Positions 9,909 through 20,686 of a stretch of DNA of 64,000 nt are shown here, one piece after another. Numbering within the stretch: the first letter of the stretch is position 1; each line of letters begins with the position of its first letter. The stretch is taken from contig SWBL01000245.1 of the NCBI GenBank assembly GCA_024195585.1, forward strand, positions 1-64,000, written 5' to 3'. Origin of the DNA: Aureobasidium sp. EXF-3400 (taxonomy: Eukaryota > Ascomycota > Dothideomycetes > Dothideales > Saccotheciaceae). The notes beneath the pieces are model-generated. The model was not told the DNA's origin. It saw nothing but the letters and a program-made list of their open reading frames with translations, and ran no database searches. The position numbers and the translations under genes were made by a program.

Positions 9909-10991
9909 ATGGATCCAGCACCGCCTCCTCTCAGTATTGCTCGTCGCCTAGGGCTCCTTGCCACGCTACCAACTCGGACCTTCGCTATAACGTGCAGCCT
10001 GCATATCCTCATCATAGCAATGTTTGTCTACATCGCAGTATACGAGAGGAATCCTTTCATCATAGCATCAACGCTGTCTCTGCTCGCCTGGACTTACATC
10101 CGGCCTTCGTTCATAGCGATACGAGTCCTCTGTGACAATGCTTGCAACTTGCTTCGTCAAATCCGGCTACCAGCATTACCTCGACTTACTACAACCCACA
10201 CAACGCAGCCATTTACTTGGGCTTTCTATACCCCCGTGGCAACACAGCCGATATCTCCCGCAGACGTGATGCCTGAACACCGCCCGGTATACAAGACTTG
10301 TCCAGTATTTGAGGAAGCTTCTGCCCTGTCTGTCTGGGATGTCCCACCTATCGGTCCTGAGCAGCGGAGAGCGAGCCAGATATATTACGCGGACTCTTTC
10401 TCCCGGCTCACGTGTTACTACAGTGGGTAGGCCCCACCTCATTACAGTCCTAGACTTGGTGAATACTTGGTCGTCCGGAACCCACCTCACACTGCTGTAC
10501 ATCAGATTTGGCACTACCAGAGGGATCCATACTCCCCAAGAGATGACACAGGTCGCCAGAGAGTGGTAGGCTTCGTCCCAGAACAATTTCGGCCTGACTT
10601 ACGAGCGATTGTAAGATACATCCCAGAGTGGGTGTTCGTCGTTTGTCATCCAGCTCAACAAGGGGAGCGTCTGCTGGCTTTCAGCATCTTCCTCGAGAAA
10701 GCCAGACTTAGTGAACCAGGCTGGTTGGTCAGAAGAGACCCTGATAGGCCAGATACAATTGCATACAAGGCTCTGATCGACACGTTCATGTCGCTTGTCC
10801 AGGCGGACCGGCGCGAGATACCGCTTTCACAAGATCTCCCGCACTATCATCACTCCCTTATGGTAAAGGTGACTGCACGAATCGACGCTCTTCAGCAGTG
10901 TGTCGACTGTCAGAGACGACCTCACATAGCGCCTGCCATATGGCGTTTAGTGAGAAGGATGGTACAGCATCATTTGAGGAATCTCACTTGA
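9909..10991 (+). pseudogene. fungal membrane protein gene with one in-frame TAG
   Basis: The frame opens at ATG 9909 and is coding-like for 361 codons, broken only by a TAG at 10428-10430 (codon 174). Both halves are in the same frame, and the second half stays open for 187 codons to TGA at 10989-10991. A splice model around the TAG would need an intron of about 27 nt, too short for this genome. The N-terminal part has two hydrophobic segments (roughly residues 24-46 and 49-68). The C-terminal half is soluble-looking, with WVFVVCH and a Cys-x2-Cys (CVDCQ) near the end. I recognise no family. It may be a pseudogene, a readthrough gene or a sequencing error (TGG to TAG). Confidence 0.5.
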
Positions 10992-12864
10992 GCTTGACTC
11001 GTGCGCCTCGCGACAATCTGAAGGCTGTCGTTCGTTGAACTGAAGATGTATCACTGTGTGGCAGTATGAGCAAAAGGCTTGACATCGCTGCGTGTAACTA
11101 TCATTTACGCTTTCATTGGTAGCAAGAGAATTCAAGCTCGGTGTTCACAAGAATTCTTCAGATACACAGCAAGTGTATGTTAGACTCTGGCATGCCCCGT
11201 GACTCACAAGCAACGAGTGGTACCCATGCTCCTTCGAACGTGTGAGTATCGCGATGCATGTCTTTCTTCTTTACCACGAGCGGCGTCGTATCAATGAGAA
11301 GCACAACTCCTTGCATGATCATGTTTTGCGCTCGTTCTTTTGGCAGGTGACCCGAACTCGGTTCGCGGAGACCCGCTACACTGGATGTCTGTCAAGCTCT
11401 GCTTGTTTCGAGGTTTGGAAGAAGCGGGTCCATTGTTCGTGGCCACGTAAGGATGCGACCTCGAATCCCATACATAGCCTGACCGTTTGTATCACCACAC
11501 TGGGTCCTAGTGATGGATAAGCGGGCTGTTCTAGCTTTGAAGCAGGTTTGTCGATCTGTCCGTCGTATTCACGCCAGGGTGGAAGTGTCGGCAGTTTTCA
11601 CTCTGCGCCTTGCGCTTTACACGAAGAAGGTTTTGCTTGTGGGTTCTGGAAGGATGCAGTTGTCAGTATGCCACTCGGAAGTAAGAGAACACTTGAGGGC
11701 TGACAAAGATGCACGAAACGACGACTCCAAAGCACAGGCAACCTACACATTCTTCCGCGTATATTTATGGCATGTCGGTCTTCAAAGTCAAGACCAACCG
11801 AGAGCCGAGCTGGCTCAACTCGAAAAGTCATCTCGTAGATCAGGGTAAACAGATGATTGCCCTCAGTGGACGACTCGATGCGACGGGCGGTAAGGCGGAA
11901 GAGGCGCAGGCAATCAGGTCAAATGGTCTATTAATCATCTCTCAAGTTCTCAAAACGGCATGATTAACAATGTTAAGTGTCTCAGACGTCCTTTTTGAAC
12001 ACGCTTTTGTCGTGCGACACAGCAAACCAAGAGAGGGCAAGCCTCGAAACAACGAAGCGAAATGAGCTTTCCAGAAGAGGCTTCGCTGATTGGAAGATGC
12101 GGCACAAGCTTGGCTCTCTTGCATTGCAAGCAAGCGGCAGACACACACAACTCTTCCTCCCATTGCACATCCCCCAAACAACTATTTTGCTAAGACCTAG
12201 CTACATTTGTATCATATCGCGTCTCAGGTAAAGGCGACATCTCGGATTTGGTCGCACTAGAAGTCCGATTACGGTAGGCACCCTGCCTAGAACGCATGAC
12301 GAACAAGTGGTCCAGCCTAAGGGCTAACTCTGCGACCACCGTCTCACAATCAGACCTACCTAGTCATGCCTCCCGTATGTAGTGTTGTACGCATGCACTG
12401 AGACTCATGGTTTCCGCATGCTCAACGTTCGTATACGCACCGTGCTCTCTGCGTGCCTGGCGGCCGTCTTCAAGACGCTACCATGATCTTCGATCATCCA
12501 TTCCGGGAGGTCAGCCACTATTTGGTCTCCACCACCATCTCAGTGTGAGATCTAATACTATACATACCCATATCCCTCTTCCACTGCCCCTTCCTCTCTC
12601 GATTGACAGGAGCGACTTTTCCGCTGCAGCTTCCCTTGTTTGCCGATTCCGTTTCCTTGCATTCTCTCGTTCAACCCCAGCCATCTACTTTTAATATTTC
12701 TAATCCTGACCTCGAAAAATCAAACAAATCCGGTCACAGACTCTCTTTGACAGTGTTTCACGGCAACCCTTCGGCAAACACACGACTCGAGAAGGTGTAT
12801 GCCTACATTTGTCTCGACATTCCTCACTCTTCTCTACACCACAATCGTTTAACAGCAACCCAAC
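10992..12864. other. 1.9-kb intergenic region upstream of tyrosinase
   Basis: The ORFs here are short, overlap on both strands and lack recognisable domains or paired splice signals, so I call no gene. The last ~300 bp before 12865 are pyrimidine-rich on the + strand (for example 12560-12700), which is common in front of highly expressed fungal genes and probably forms the tyrosinase promoter and 5' leader. Confidence 0.55.
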
Positions 12865-15533
12865 ATGCGTTTCCAAGGAGTCATTGGTGCAGCCCTTCTG
12901 GGCTCATCAGCCCTGCAGCATGTCGCTGCATCTATGCAGCCCGATGTTGAGAGTGATATCATCAACATCGACGGCGACCTCGTGGACGCTGGACGTCTCG
13001 AGGTCCGTCAATCGGGAGGAAAGATCCCCGTCACTGGAGTCACTGGCAACGGTGTCCAACCTCGAATGGAGCTCCGTGTTATGCAGCAACAGTATCCCGA
13101 CATGTTCAACGTCTTCCTTCTTGGTCTTCGCAGCTTCATGCAAATGAGCCAGTCGGACCCTCTTTCATACTATCAGATTGCCGGTACGTTTATCCTGAAC
13201 AAACTCCCTAACCTCAACATCAGACTCATTCGTTTCCAGGCATCCACGGAAGACCTTACGTTCCCTGGGATAATGTTGGCACTGCTCCTGGATTTGGCGG
13301 TGGTTACTGCACTCACACTTCCAATATGTTCTTGCCTTGGCACAGACCTTATCTGGCTCTCATTGAGGTTTGTGATTGTAACACAGACATACGAGTCCCC
13401 TGCTGATCATGTTGTGTCTACAGCAAGAGCTTTACAAGCACGTTCAACAGGCTGCGCAATCTTTCCCCGCTGGTGCGACCAGAGACAAGTACGTCGCCGC
13501 AGCTCAAAACTGGCGTTATCCATACTGGGACTGGGCTGTAACGCCTTGCAACGGATGCTCGACATTCCCTACTCAATTGAGCAACCAATGGGCCGATGTC
13601 ACCACTCCCACTGGTGTGCAGACTATCGCCAACCCTCTTTTCCGTTATGATTTCCACCCTGTCTCGGTCTCTGACATGGTCTACAACCCCGTAAGAACTG
13701 TTCCTCGACGAGTCGACCGCAATTTCTGACCTTCAATAGTTCGCATCCTGGGATGTCACCAAGAGATACCCTACTTCGTGGGACAACTCTGCAAGCAGTC
13801 AAAACAACTTGCTCAACGGTATCTTCGCCAACAGTCAGGTGAACTTCCGCGACCGTCTGTACAACCTTTTCACCAACTATAACGACTTCCATCAATTTGG
13901 TGATTCGGCATGGATCACCGCTAGCTCCACCAACGCCGACAGTCTTGAGTCGATTCACGATGGTATCCACTCGAGTGTCGGCAACAATGGACACATGACC
14001 TACCTCGACTACGCTGCATTTGACCCCGTGTTCTGGTTGCATCATGTGTAAGTACACACTCAGGTGTTTTCAGCATAGCACAAACTAATCTTTCTTAGTA
14101 TGGTCGACCGCAGTTTCGCATTATGGCAAACTATCCACACTGACAGCTATGTTCAACCTCTCGCAGCAGTCGGAAGCACATTCACCTACCCTGCCGGAAC
14201 CGTCAACGATGTGAACTCGCCTCTTACTCCCTTCTTCAAGGATACGGCCGGTACCAACTGGACTTCGGCCGATGTGCGCGACACCACTAAACTTGGTTAC
14301 ACTTACCCCGAGCTCCAGAACGGTGCTAGTGCTTCTAGCGTTCGCGCGGCAATCAACAAGCTTTATGGAAAGAACTCTTCTCCTCTCGATCTCTCTGCAA
14401 GTATTAATGTCGGCGGCTCGGCAAGCTCTGTCAGTTCAGCAGCACCTGCAGCTACTTCAGCTCGTTCATCCTCCAAAGCGCCTGCAGCTTCTTCCTCCAA
14501 GGCACCTGCAGCTTCTTCCTCGGCTCCTTCGCGTAACACACCTTCGCCAGCCCCAGCGCCTGCGCCTGCTGGACCTGCGTCACAACCAGCTCCTAATGGA
14601 CTCGCAACACCTCCAGCACCCGCCGCACCTGGTAGAGCAACCCAGGCTTGGAAGCCGCTCAGCATCTGGAGATCCAGCCCTATCCACATCTGGAGCCCTT
14701 GGTGGAAGCGTGACAACATGACCGGCGCACCGTACTCCAACATGACCGTCGGCACAAACGGTACTGACGATTACCACCATGAATACATCTGCAACGTTGT
14801 GTCGCAGAAGTTCGCCATGAATGGATCATACGCTGTCTACGTGTTCCTGGGTAACGTCTCCAGCAACTCTACCGAGGAACTTCAGCTCTCGCCCAACCTT
14901 GTCGGTACCTACGCTGTCTTCTCCAACATGCCTTCTGACGACAACCACATGGCAAACATGGATCTCAAGATCACTGGTACTGTTCCCTTGACCACCGCTC
15001 TCCTTGGCAAACAGCAGAGTGGAGAGTTGGCAAGTATGCGCCCGGTCCATGTTGAGCCTTACCTTCGCAAGAACCTCCAGTGGAGAGTGGCCAAGTACAA
15101 TGGAGGAGAAGTCGCTGTTGCAGATGTACCCGATCTCTCGCTTAACGTTGTATCATCTCCTATCGTACCTGCTGCCGACGAGACTGAGTTCCCTCAATGG
15201 GGTGCTTTCACTGCTCTCACCAGTGTGACTGCTGGCAAGCCTGGTGGCTACAGTGCTGAGTACTGGCAGTGCCCTGAGGATGGCTCATCTTTCGAGAATG
15301 GCTACATCCGCCCTGCTAGCCTTCCTGCAACCTCCCCTTCAACCTCCCCTGCAACTAGCGCCACCAGCCCTTACGGCAATGGTACTGAAGTGTCGCCATC
15401 TGCTCCCCAAGGCACTGCAGCTGGAACTGGGTCAGTACACCCAATGTCACCCACAACCTACACCGGCGCTGCCAGCGTAAAGAGCCTGTCTGGTGCCGCC
15501 ATTGCTATGGCAGCCGCAGCTCTTCTCATCTAG
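12865..15533 (+). CDS. secreted tyrosinase (type-3 copper polyphenol oxidase)
   Basis: Five exons: 12865-13183, 13240-13367, 13424-13690, 13740-14048 and 14100-15533, giving 818 residues. Introns are 49-56 nt. It would oxidise monophenols and o-diphenols to quinones (melanin-type chemistry). The start MRFQGVIGAALLGSSAL is a signal peptide. The copper A ligands lie in GIHGRPYVPWDN, GYCTHTSN and FLPWHRPYL; CTH is the Cys-x-His thioether motif of fungal tyrosinases. The copper B ligands lie in DGIHSSVGNNGHM and FWLHHVMVDR. A Ser/Ala/Pro-rich linker (about 14440-14640) joins a C-terminal domain that normally shields the active site. The protein ends in a Thr/Ser/Pro stretch and a hydrophobic tail (GAAIAMAAAALLI), suggesting a GPI or membrane anchor. 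There are no pigment-pathway neighbours. Confidence 0.93.
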
Positions 15534-15853
15534 ATAAGATGAAACTTTCAGTCGTTTATATAAAGTTTATCTCCTTGTATGTGTTATGTTACGTCCACAG
15601 GTGGACGGCGATCTTGTTTTCCCAATTAGAGTAGCTGCACAGCGAGCAGAGCTCGAGTAGCGGAAAGAGCTAGAAAAAACTCGCGAGAAGATTTTCTCAG
15701 TATGATAGTTTTGAGCAGTACCACAATAATAATTTCATATCTGTTTGAACATAAATCGTCGTCTTTGTGTTGACATTGAGATGTGAATGATGGAGTCTGG
15801 TGTTTGTTTTATTATTTATCCATTTTTCTCTCCGAGAAAGTTTAAGGCCAAAG
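15534..15853. other. intergenic region, tyrosinase to UTP18
   Basis: AT-rich tail of the tyrosinase transcript and the start of the UTP18 promoter. I see no gene. The shared promoter element just downstream is listed separately. Confidence 0.6.
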
Positions 15854-15865
15854 CTTATCGATAAG
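15850..15865. promoter_or_regulatory. palindromic promoter element, UTP18 copy
   Basis: AAAGCTTATCGATAAG, whose core CTTATCGATAAG (15854-15865) is a perfect 12-bp palindrome, lies about 93 bp before the UTP18 ATG. The identical 16 bp occur in the DIM1/APN1 intergenic region. The core contains TATCGATA and two overlapping GATAAG words. A role in regulating ribosome-biogenesis genes is inferred. Confidence 0.55.
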
Positions 15866-15957
15866 GACGGGCAATTTTCAAGGGCTCCGATGTCCGAGTT
15901 TGGAGGATGGAGATTTTTGACCCAAACATTTCTTGAAAGCAGCACAATTACCACAAC

Positions 15958-17846
15958 ATGGCTCGAACAAAAGGAAAGAAGGACAATCGTCAGAATGGAG
16001 TGAAAGCAAAGGCTGCCGCACCGGGCAAAAAGTCAGCGCCAGTGCAGGACGACTCGGCCAGCGACATGTCAGATCTCGAGCAATACGACGCCCCAGCTGG
16101 ACAGGACGATATGGACATGAGCGAAGACGACAAGGATGCTGCTGAGGAAGAGCTGGAGAGAGCCGTGTTTGGCGACAGCATGGGATTCAGAGCTGGACTT
16201 GCTGGATTCGAGACTGGTCTGGATGAGGACTCGGCCGATGAAGGCGCTGCTGCTTCTGGAGACGATCAGGCTTACGACGGTCTTGCGGATGCCGACTTGT
16301 TCTTCACTGATGTGGGCGCATCGACTGAGCTGCAGCCTGTGGTTGCTACGGAAGAGGAGGAAGAGGATGAAGGAGCAGCGTGGCAAGACAGCGACGACGA
16401 GAGGATGGTTGTTTCGCTGGCTTCAGTACCGAGACTGCGCAAGCTGAGGAGGACAGAGGACGAGGATGTCATTTCTGGCAAAGACTACGTCCGTCGTCTG
16501 CGCAAACAGTATGTCAAGTCTTCTCCAACTTGCAGCAACAATATAGCTAACTTGACCCCAGCTATGAGATGCTTAACCCCGTACCCGATTGGGCCGTCGA
16601 AGCCGCCCAGAAAGGACCCAGAAAGAAGCGCAGACTCAGTTACGACGATCTCGATGCCGAGTCGGACGAGGACATGGAGATGGACGACGAAGAGGGAGAC
16701 GACCAAATCTCAGCCGAACCGCTCAGCAAGCTGCTACAAGGAGGAGGCCTCGTACGACGAACAGAAACAAAGAAGCGCAAGTTGCGACCCGAAGTTATCG
16801 ACATCCAACGTACAAAGGACATCGGCACCACTCAACCCTCAGCCATCACCTCGCTGCAGTACCACCCCGAGCTTCCTCTGCTGCTCTCATCTGGTCCCTC
16901 ATCAACTCTCTACCTCCATCACATCGTTGCTTCTCCTCCCGCACCCGAAGCCAACCCTCTTCTCACTTCCCTGCACATCCGCAAGACTCCCCTTACAACA
17001 ACCGCATTCCACCCCAACGACCCTCGTATCTTCCTCTCCGCCCGCCGTCGCTACTTCCACGTCTGGAACCTCGAAACCGGCAAAGTGGAAAAGATTGCTC
17101 GTGTCTACGGTCACCAACATGAACAACGCAGTATGGAGCGCTTCAAGCTATCTCCCGACGGCCGCAGCATGGCTCTCATCGGCAGTGCTCGCAAGGGCGG
17201 CGGTGTAATCAACATCCTCGACGCATACACATTGCAATGGGCAAGTCAAGTACGCGTGGAATCCAACAACGGTATCGCAGACTTTGCCTGGTGGCGCGAC
17301 AGCCGCGGTATGAGTATTGCCGGCAAGAACGGCGAAGTCACTGAATGGAACATGGATGAGCAGCGCGCAGTAGCTCGCTGGCAAGACGAAGGCGCCGTGG
17401 GCACCACCACCATCACTCTCGGCGGTGACAATGGAAACGCTGGCTCTCCCATCGGCAAAGATCGCTGGGTAGCCGTCGGCAGCTCTAGCGGTGTAGTCAA
17501 CATCTACGACCGCCGCGCCTGGCTCGTCGCCTCCGCCTCCTCCACCGATGCCCTCGCTTCCCCTATCCCTTCTGCACCTAAACCCACTCGTGCGCTCGAT
17601 AACCTGACTACACCAATCTCGCACCTTACCTTTTCGCCTGATGGACAGATGCTGGTTATGGCTTCGAGGTGGAAGAAAGATGCATTGAGGATTGTGCATT
17701 TGCCTACGTGCACGGTGTTTAAGAATTGGCCGACTAGCAATACGCCACTGGGAAGGATTACGGGGGTTGCGTTTGCGCCGGGTAGTGATGGGTTGGCTGT
17801 TGCTAATGAGCAGGGTAAGATTAGGTGTTGGGAGGTCAGAGCTTAG
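15958..17846 (+). CDS. UTP18: U3 snoRNP / SSU processome WD40 protein Utp18
   Basis: Two exons, 15958-16508 and 16562-17846, with a 53-nt intron; 611 residues. The N-terminal third is basic then strongly acidic (runs such as EEEEEDEGAAW and a second acidic patch after the KKRRLSYDDLDAESDED segment). The rest is a WD40 propeller with blades recognisable by YFHVWNL, FKLSPDG and VVNIYDRR. The order of features (KDYVRRLRKQ, then YEMLNPVPDWA, then IDIQRTKDIGTTQPSAI) matches Utp18, a UTPB subcomplex subunit needed for 18S pre-rRNA processing in the nucleolus. The ATG chosen is the first in frame and begins with a basic stretch. It shares a 16-bp promoter element with DIM1, another ribosome-biogenesis gene. 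Confidence 0.93.
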
Positions 17847-18145
17847 GATTGCATATGAGGTGTTTTGTGTATAGTAAGAGTCAGACATGATGGTCTATCT
17901 TCTTGTGTTTCCTTTGCTGCTTCGACTGGCCGTAAGTGAGACTGTGCTGGGGTATGGACGAACTCTTGGAGATTCTACGAAAAGCAAGATGCTGGGCTGG
18001 AATAAAAGAGAACTAGATACAGGATAGCATCCATCGAAATTCGATACACTCGAAGCTCTCTTTGGACCCATCTCTGATGTGAAAATCTTCGTGCCTATCT
18101 ATAGGATTGAAGAAGACAAAACCAATGTCCTTCGGACACCGGCAC

Positions 18146-18221
18146 GATTTCTCGCTCTCAAACCGTTCTACCAAGAACAATTAGGTCCGAGGAGGCCGGG
18201 GTTCAATTTCACAGTGTCGGA
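18146..18221 (+). pseudogene. truncated inverted copy of tRNA-Glu with its intron
   Basis: This 76-nt stretch repeats, in the opposite orientation, the tRNA-Glu at 18344-18440 from the end of the D arm through the anticodon stem, the intron and the T arm to the TCGGA acceptor end. The 5' acceptor strand and most of the D arm are missing. The 3' side of the T stem is damaged (TTTCACAG in place of TTCCCCG), so it cannot make a functional tRNA. The intron sequence is identical, meaning the copy arose from genomic DNA or unspliced pre-tRNA. Confidence 0.8.
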
Positions 18222-18343
18222 ATCTTCAAGAGTTGCAAAAAAAGAGTTCTAAGCCTCGATTTTCGTTTCTTTCTCGTCCAGTCCCATGGGTAGAACCCAA
18301 AGCAAAAGAAGATTGCACTATCATGCGAGTTGCAAAGGAAGAT

Positions 18344-18440
18344 TCCGACACGGGGAATTGAACCCCGGCCTCCTCGGACCTAATTGTTCTTGGTAGAACG
18401 GTTTGAGAGCGAGAAATCCTAGCCACTAGACCATATCGGA
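18344..18440 (-). tRNA. tRNA-Glu (anticodon CTC) with intron
   Basis: Read on the minus strand it begins TCCGATATGGTCTAGTGG and ends CCCCGTGTCGGA. The acceptor stem TCCGATA pairs with TGTCGGA, the D arm is GTCT...GGAT, the anticodon loop is C-T-CTC-A, and the T arm is CGGGG-TTCAATT-CCCCG. An intron of about 25 nt follows the anticodon loop and interrupts the TCTCG/CGAGG stem, the normal position for nuclear tRNA introns. CCA is not encoded, as expected in a eukaryote. A T4 run lies about 40 nt downstream. An inverted partial copy sits 122 nt downstream of its 3' end. Confidence 0.92.
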
Positions 18441-19005
18441 TGTTGTTGAAGCACTTTCCGTCAAAGTTGATTATAGTAGCTAGTAATCTTGCAGGGTCAG
18501 ATACGGCAACGAGTTTGATACATCATGCGGCCCATCTCAAGATTACTCTGACAATAGCATCTATCTGCTCCCTCTTCACGTCCGGCTGAGCTCGGATATC
18601 TTCAGATCTGTGAAGCCAGTCGAGATCACAATTCATGTACATGTCATGACAAAACTCGTCGTGATTGAGACAGTCTGGAGGCCATTTTCAAAAAGTGATA
18701 GGTTTCAATACCACATCATCAATTCTGCATCACCAACAATGTACAACGCCCAAGTTAAGATTGTAGCAGTAAGACGTATATCTGACATTCATCGTCATAC
18801 TCTAGGTGACCCCATACAAGCTCAATTCGCATTGATTGTCAAGGGTATTCCATATAGCCAGGGTGGGATGCTCGACGTTGTGTGACATGCGTTTTGATTA
18901 CCACCCGATGACGTCTGCTTCTGTATTATTAATCCCGACTCTGACCATATACACCTCATCTCTCCTCAATCGGTCGACTAGAGATTCTCATACACAAACG
19001 CAATC
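18441..19005. other. intergenic region upstream of GST
   Basis: It contains the 5' flank of the tRNA-Glu gene and the GST promoter. An ATG ORF at 18610-18885 is short, without domain or splice support. I see nothing further. Confidence 0.6.
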
Positions 19006-19987
19006 ATGACTTCAAGCACCAACATTGACCTGTAAGTTCTGAAGGAGGTTCTATAGCTATACACGTGCTGACATCTGTCGACAGCTATACCGCAGGTATC
19101 CGAAGGAACCCGCCTCGGCAATGCAACAACTAACATCGTCCAGGCACACCCAACGGCCACAAAGTGCACATCGCCTTTGAAGAGCTGGGTCTGAAATATA
19201 ATGTTCACAAGATCGATATCTCCAAGAACACCCAGAAGGAGGAATGGTTCTTGAAGATCTGCCGTAAGCTCGCCTCTCCTCAAGGCTGGTCTATCTATTC
19301 TGATACTGATGTGTCTCAGCCAACGGCCGTATCCCTGCCATGGTCGACAAGACCTCAGGCAAGGAAAAGCGTGTCTTTGAAGGTGGTGCCATGCTTCTCT
19401 ACTTGACCGACAAGTATGACAAGGACAACAAGATCAGCTTCGACCATGACAGTGATGAGTACTGGGAGACTGTTGAATGGATTGTCTGGATGCAGTCTGG
19501 CCTTGGACCCATGCAGGTAGGAAGGCTTCTTCTCCATATGATAGTCGTCCATACGCTAATCAACCATCAGGGTCAAGCCAATCACTTCTACAGATACGCC
19601 CCTGAGAAGATCGAGTACGGCATCAACCGCTACCAGACCGAGACCAAGCGTCTATACCAAGTCTTGAACGATCGTCTTGCGGAACAAGAGAAGGCCGGTC
19701 AAGGTCTCTGGCTAGTCGGTAACAAGTTCAGCATTGCAGACATTGCCTGCTTCTCTTGGGTCAACTGGGGTGCTTGGGCTGGCATTGAGACCAAGCCTTT
19801 CCCCGAGATTGAGAGATGGCTGGATGTCATCAACGCACGCCCTGCTGTGCAGAAGGGTGTCAACATTCCTGACGAGTTCAAGTTGAAGGAAATTATGAGC
19901 TCAAAGGAGAAGTCAGAGGAGCATGCTAAGAAAGCAAGTGCTTGGGTCATGAAGGGTCAGGAGGAAGATCAGAAGAAGCATGCCTGA
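19006..19987 (+). CDS. glutathione S-transferase, Ure2p/YfcG-like
   Basis: Five exons: 19006-19031, 19085-19095 (an 11-nt microexon), 19144-19263, 19320-19516 and 19571-19987, giving 256 residues; introns are 48-56 nt. The N-terminal thioredoxin-like domain shows [29 protein letters not shown] (cis-Pro) and [10 protein letters not shown] (the glutathione-binding E-S/G site). The all-helical C domain has the usual [12 protein letters not shown] motif. The order and the TPNG start place it with fungal Ure2-like/YfcG-like cytosolic GSTs. These conjugate or reduce via glutathione and are linked to detoxification and oxidative stress. The charged Lys/Glu tail after residue ~225 is longer than the minimal GST fold. 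No pathway neighbour is evident. Confidence 0.9.
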
Positions 19988-20686
19988 CTAAATGACCAAC
20001 GATCTAAGATTTGATGACGGTAATGTCTAACGGATAAACATCTTGAAGACGAATGGAAGAGACGGCATATCAAAATGCCTAAACAAATTCACAGATCATA
20101 TCCCTTGCATTCCACATCTTGACGGTCATCTTGCTATCAAACCATACAACGTTTTTGTGATGCTTAATCGGCTAAAGCATGAGTAGAGAGATCGACAAAG
20201 CACGCATGCACGCCCCGCACAACGTGCATCCCTTCCTAATCTGAAACCATTTTCTCCAGCAAACAAACATCCCCGCATGGCAAGTGCAGGTTTATGTCCT
20301 TGCGGTCTGCCGTGTGCATGTTCGAGGTCAGATGATAGAGCTCGAGGGTGATTTGCGATGTGCATCTTGACCCCTCCCTTCCTGCCGAAAACAAGTCCGA
20401 ATAAGTGGACCAGAAAAGAGATGCAGTCATGTGTTTGGAGTAAGGAGTATGCAATACAGCATCACATTGCCCCGCAACGATATTCGAGCTGGCAAGTATG
20501 ATCAGGGAAAGTGCATGCGAGGACTCGGAGCCTCGGAGAGGCAGTCACGTAGCTATTCCTGCAGCTTCACTTTGATGACGATGGAAAATCACTTCCTATA
20601 AATGATTGTTGATGCCCAGTAAGCTTCCAGGGTAAGCAGGTTTGATCCGAGCTGTTCACACTCATCTTCAACCATCCATCACAATC
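19988..20686. other. intergenic region, GST to GH31
   Basis: About 700 bp with the GST 3' end and the promoter of the GH31 gene. I see no convincing gene and no RNA gene. Confidence 0.6.

Noticed and set aside
10427..10453. Possible intron removing the in-frame TAG
   Set aside because: It would be about 27 nt, well below the 48-nt minimum seen in the other genes here. The simple in-frame stop explains the data better.
16569..17122. Alternative-frame basic ORF (MGRRSRPERT...) inside UTP18
   Set aside because: A shadow frame of the UTP18 second exon; Arg/Ser/Pro-rich composition comes from the sense codon bias.
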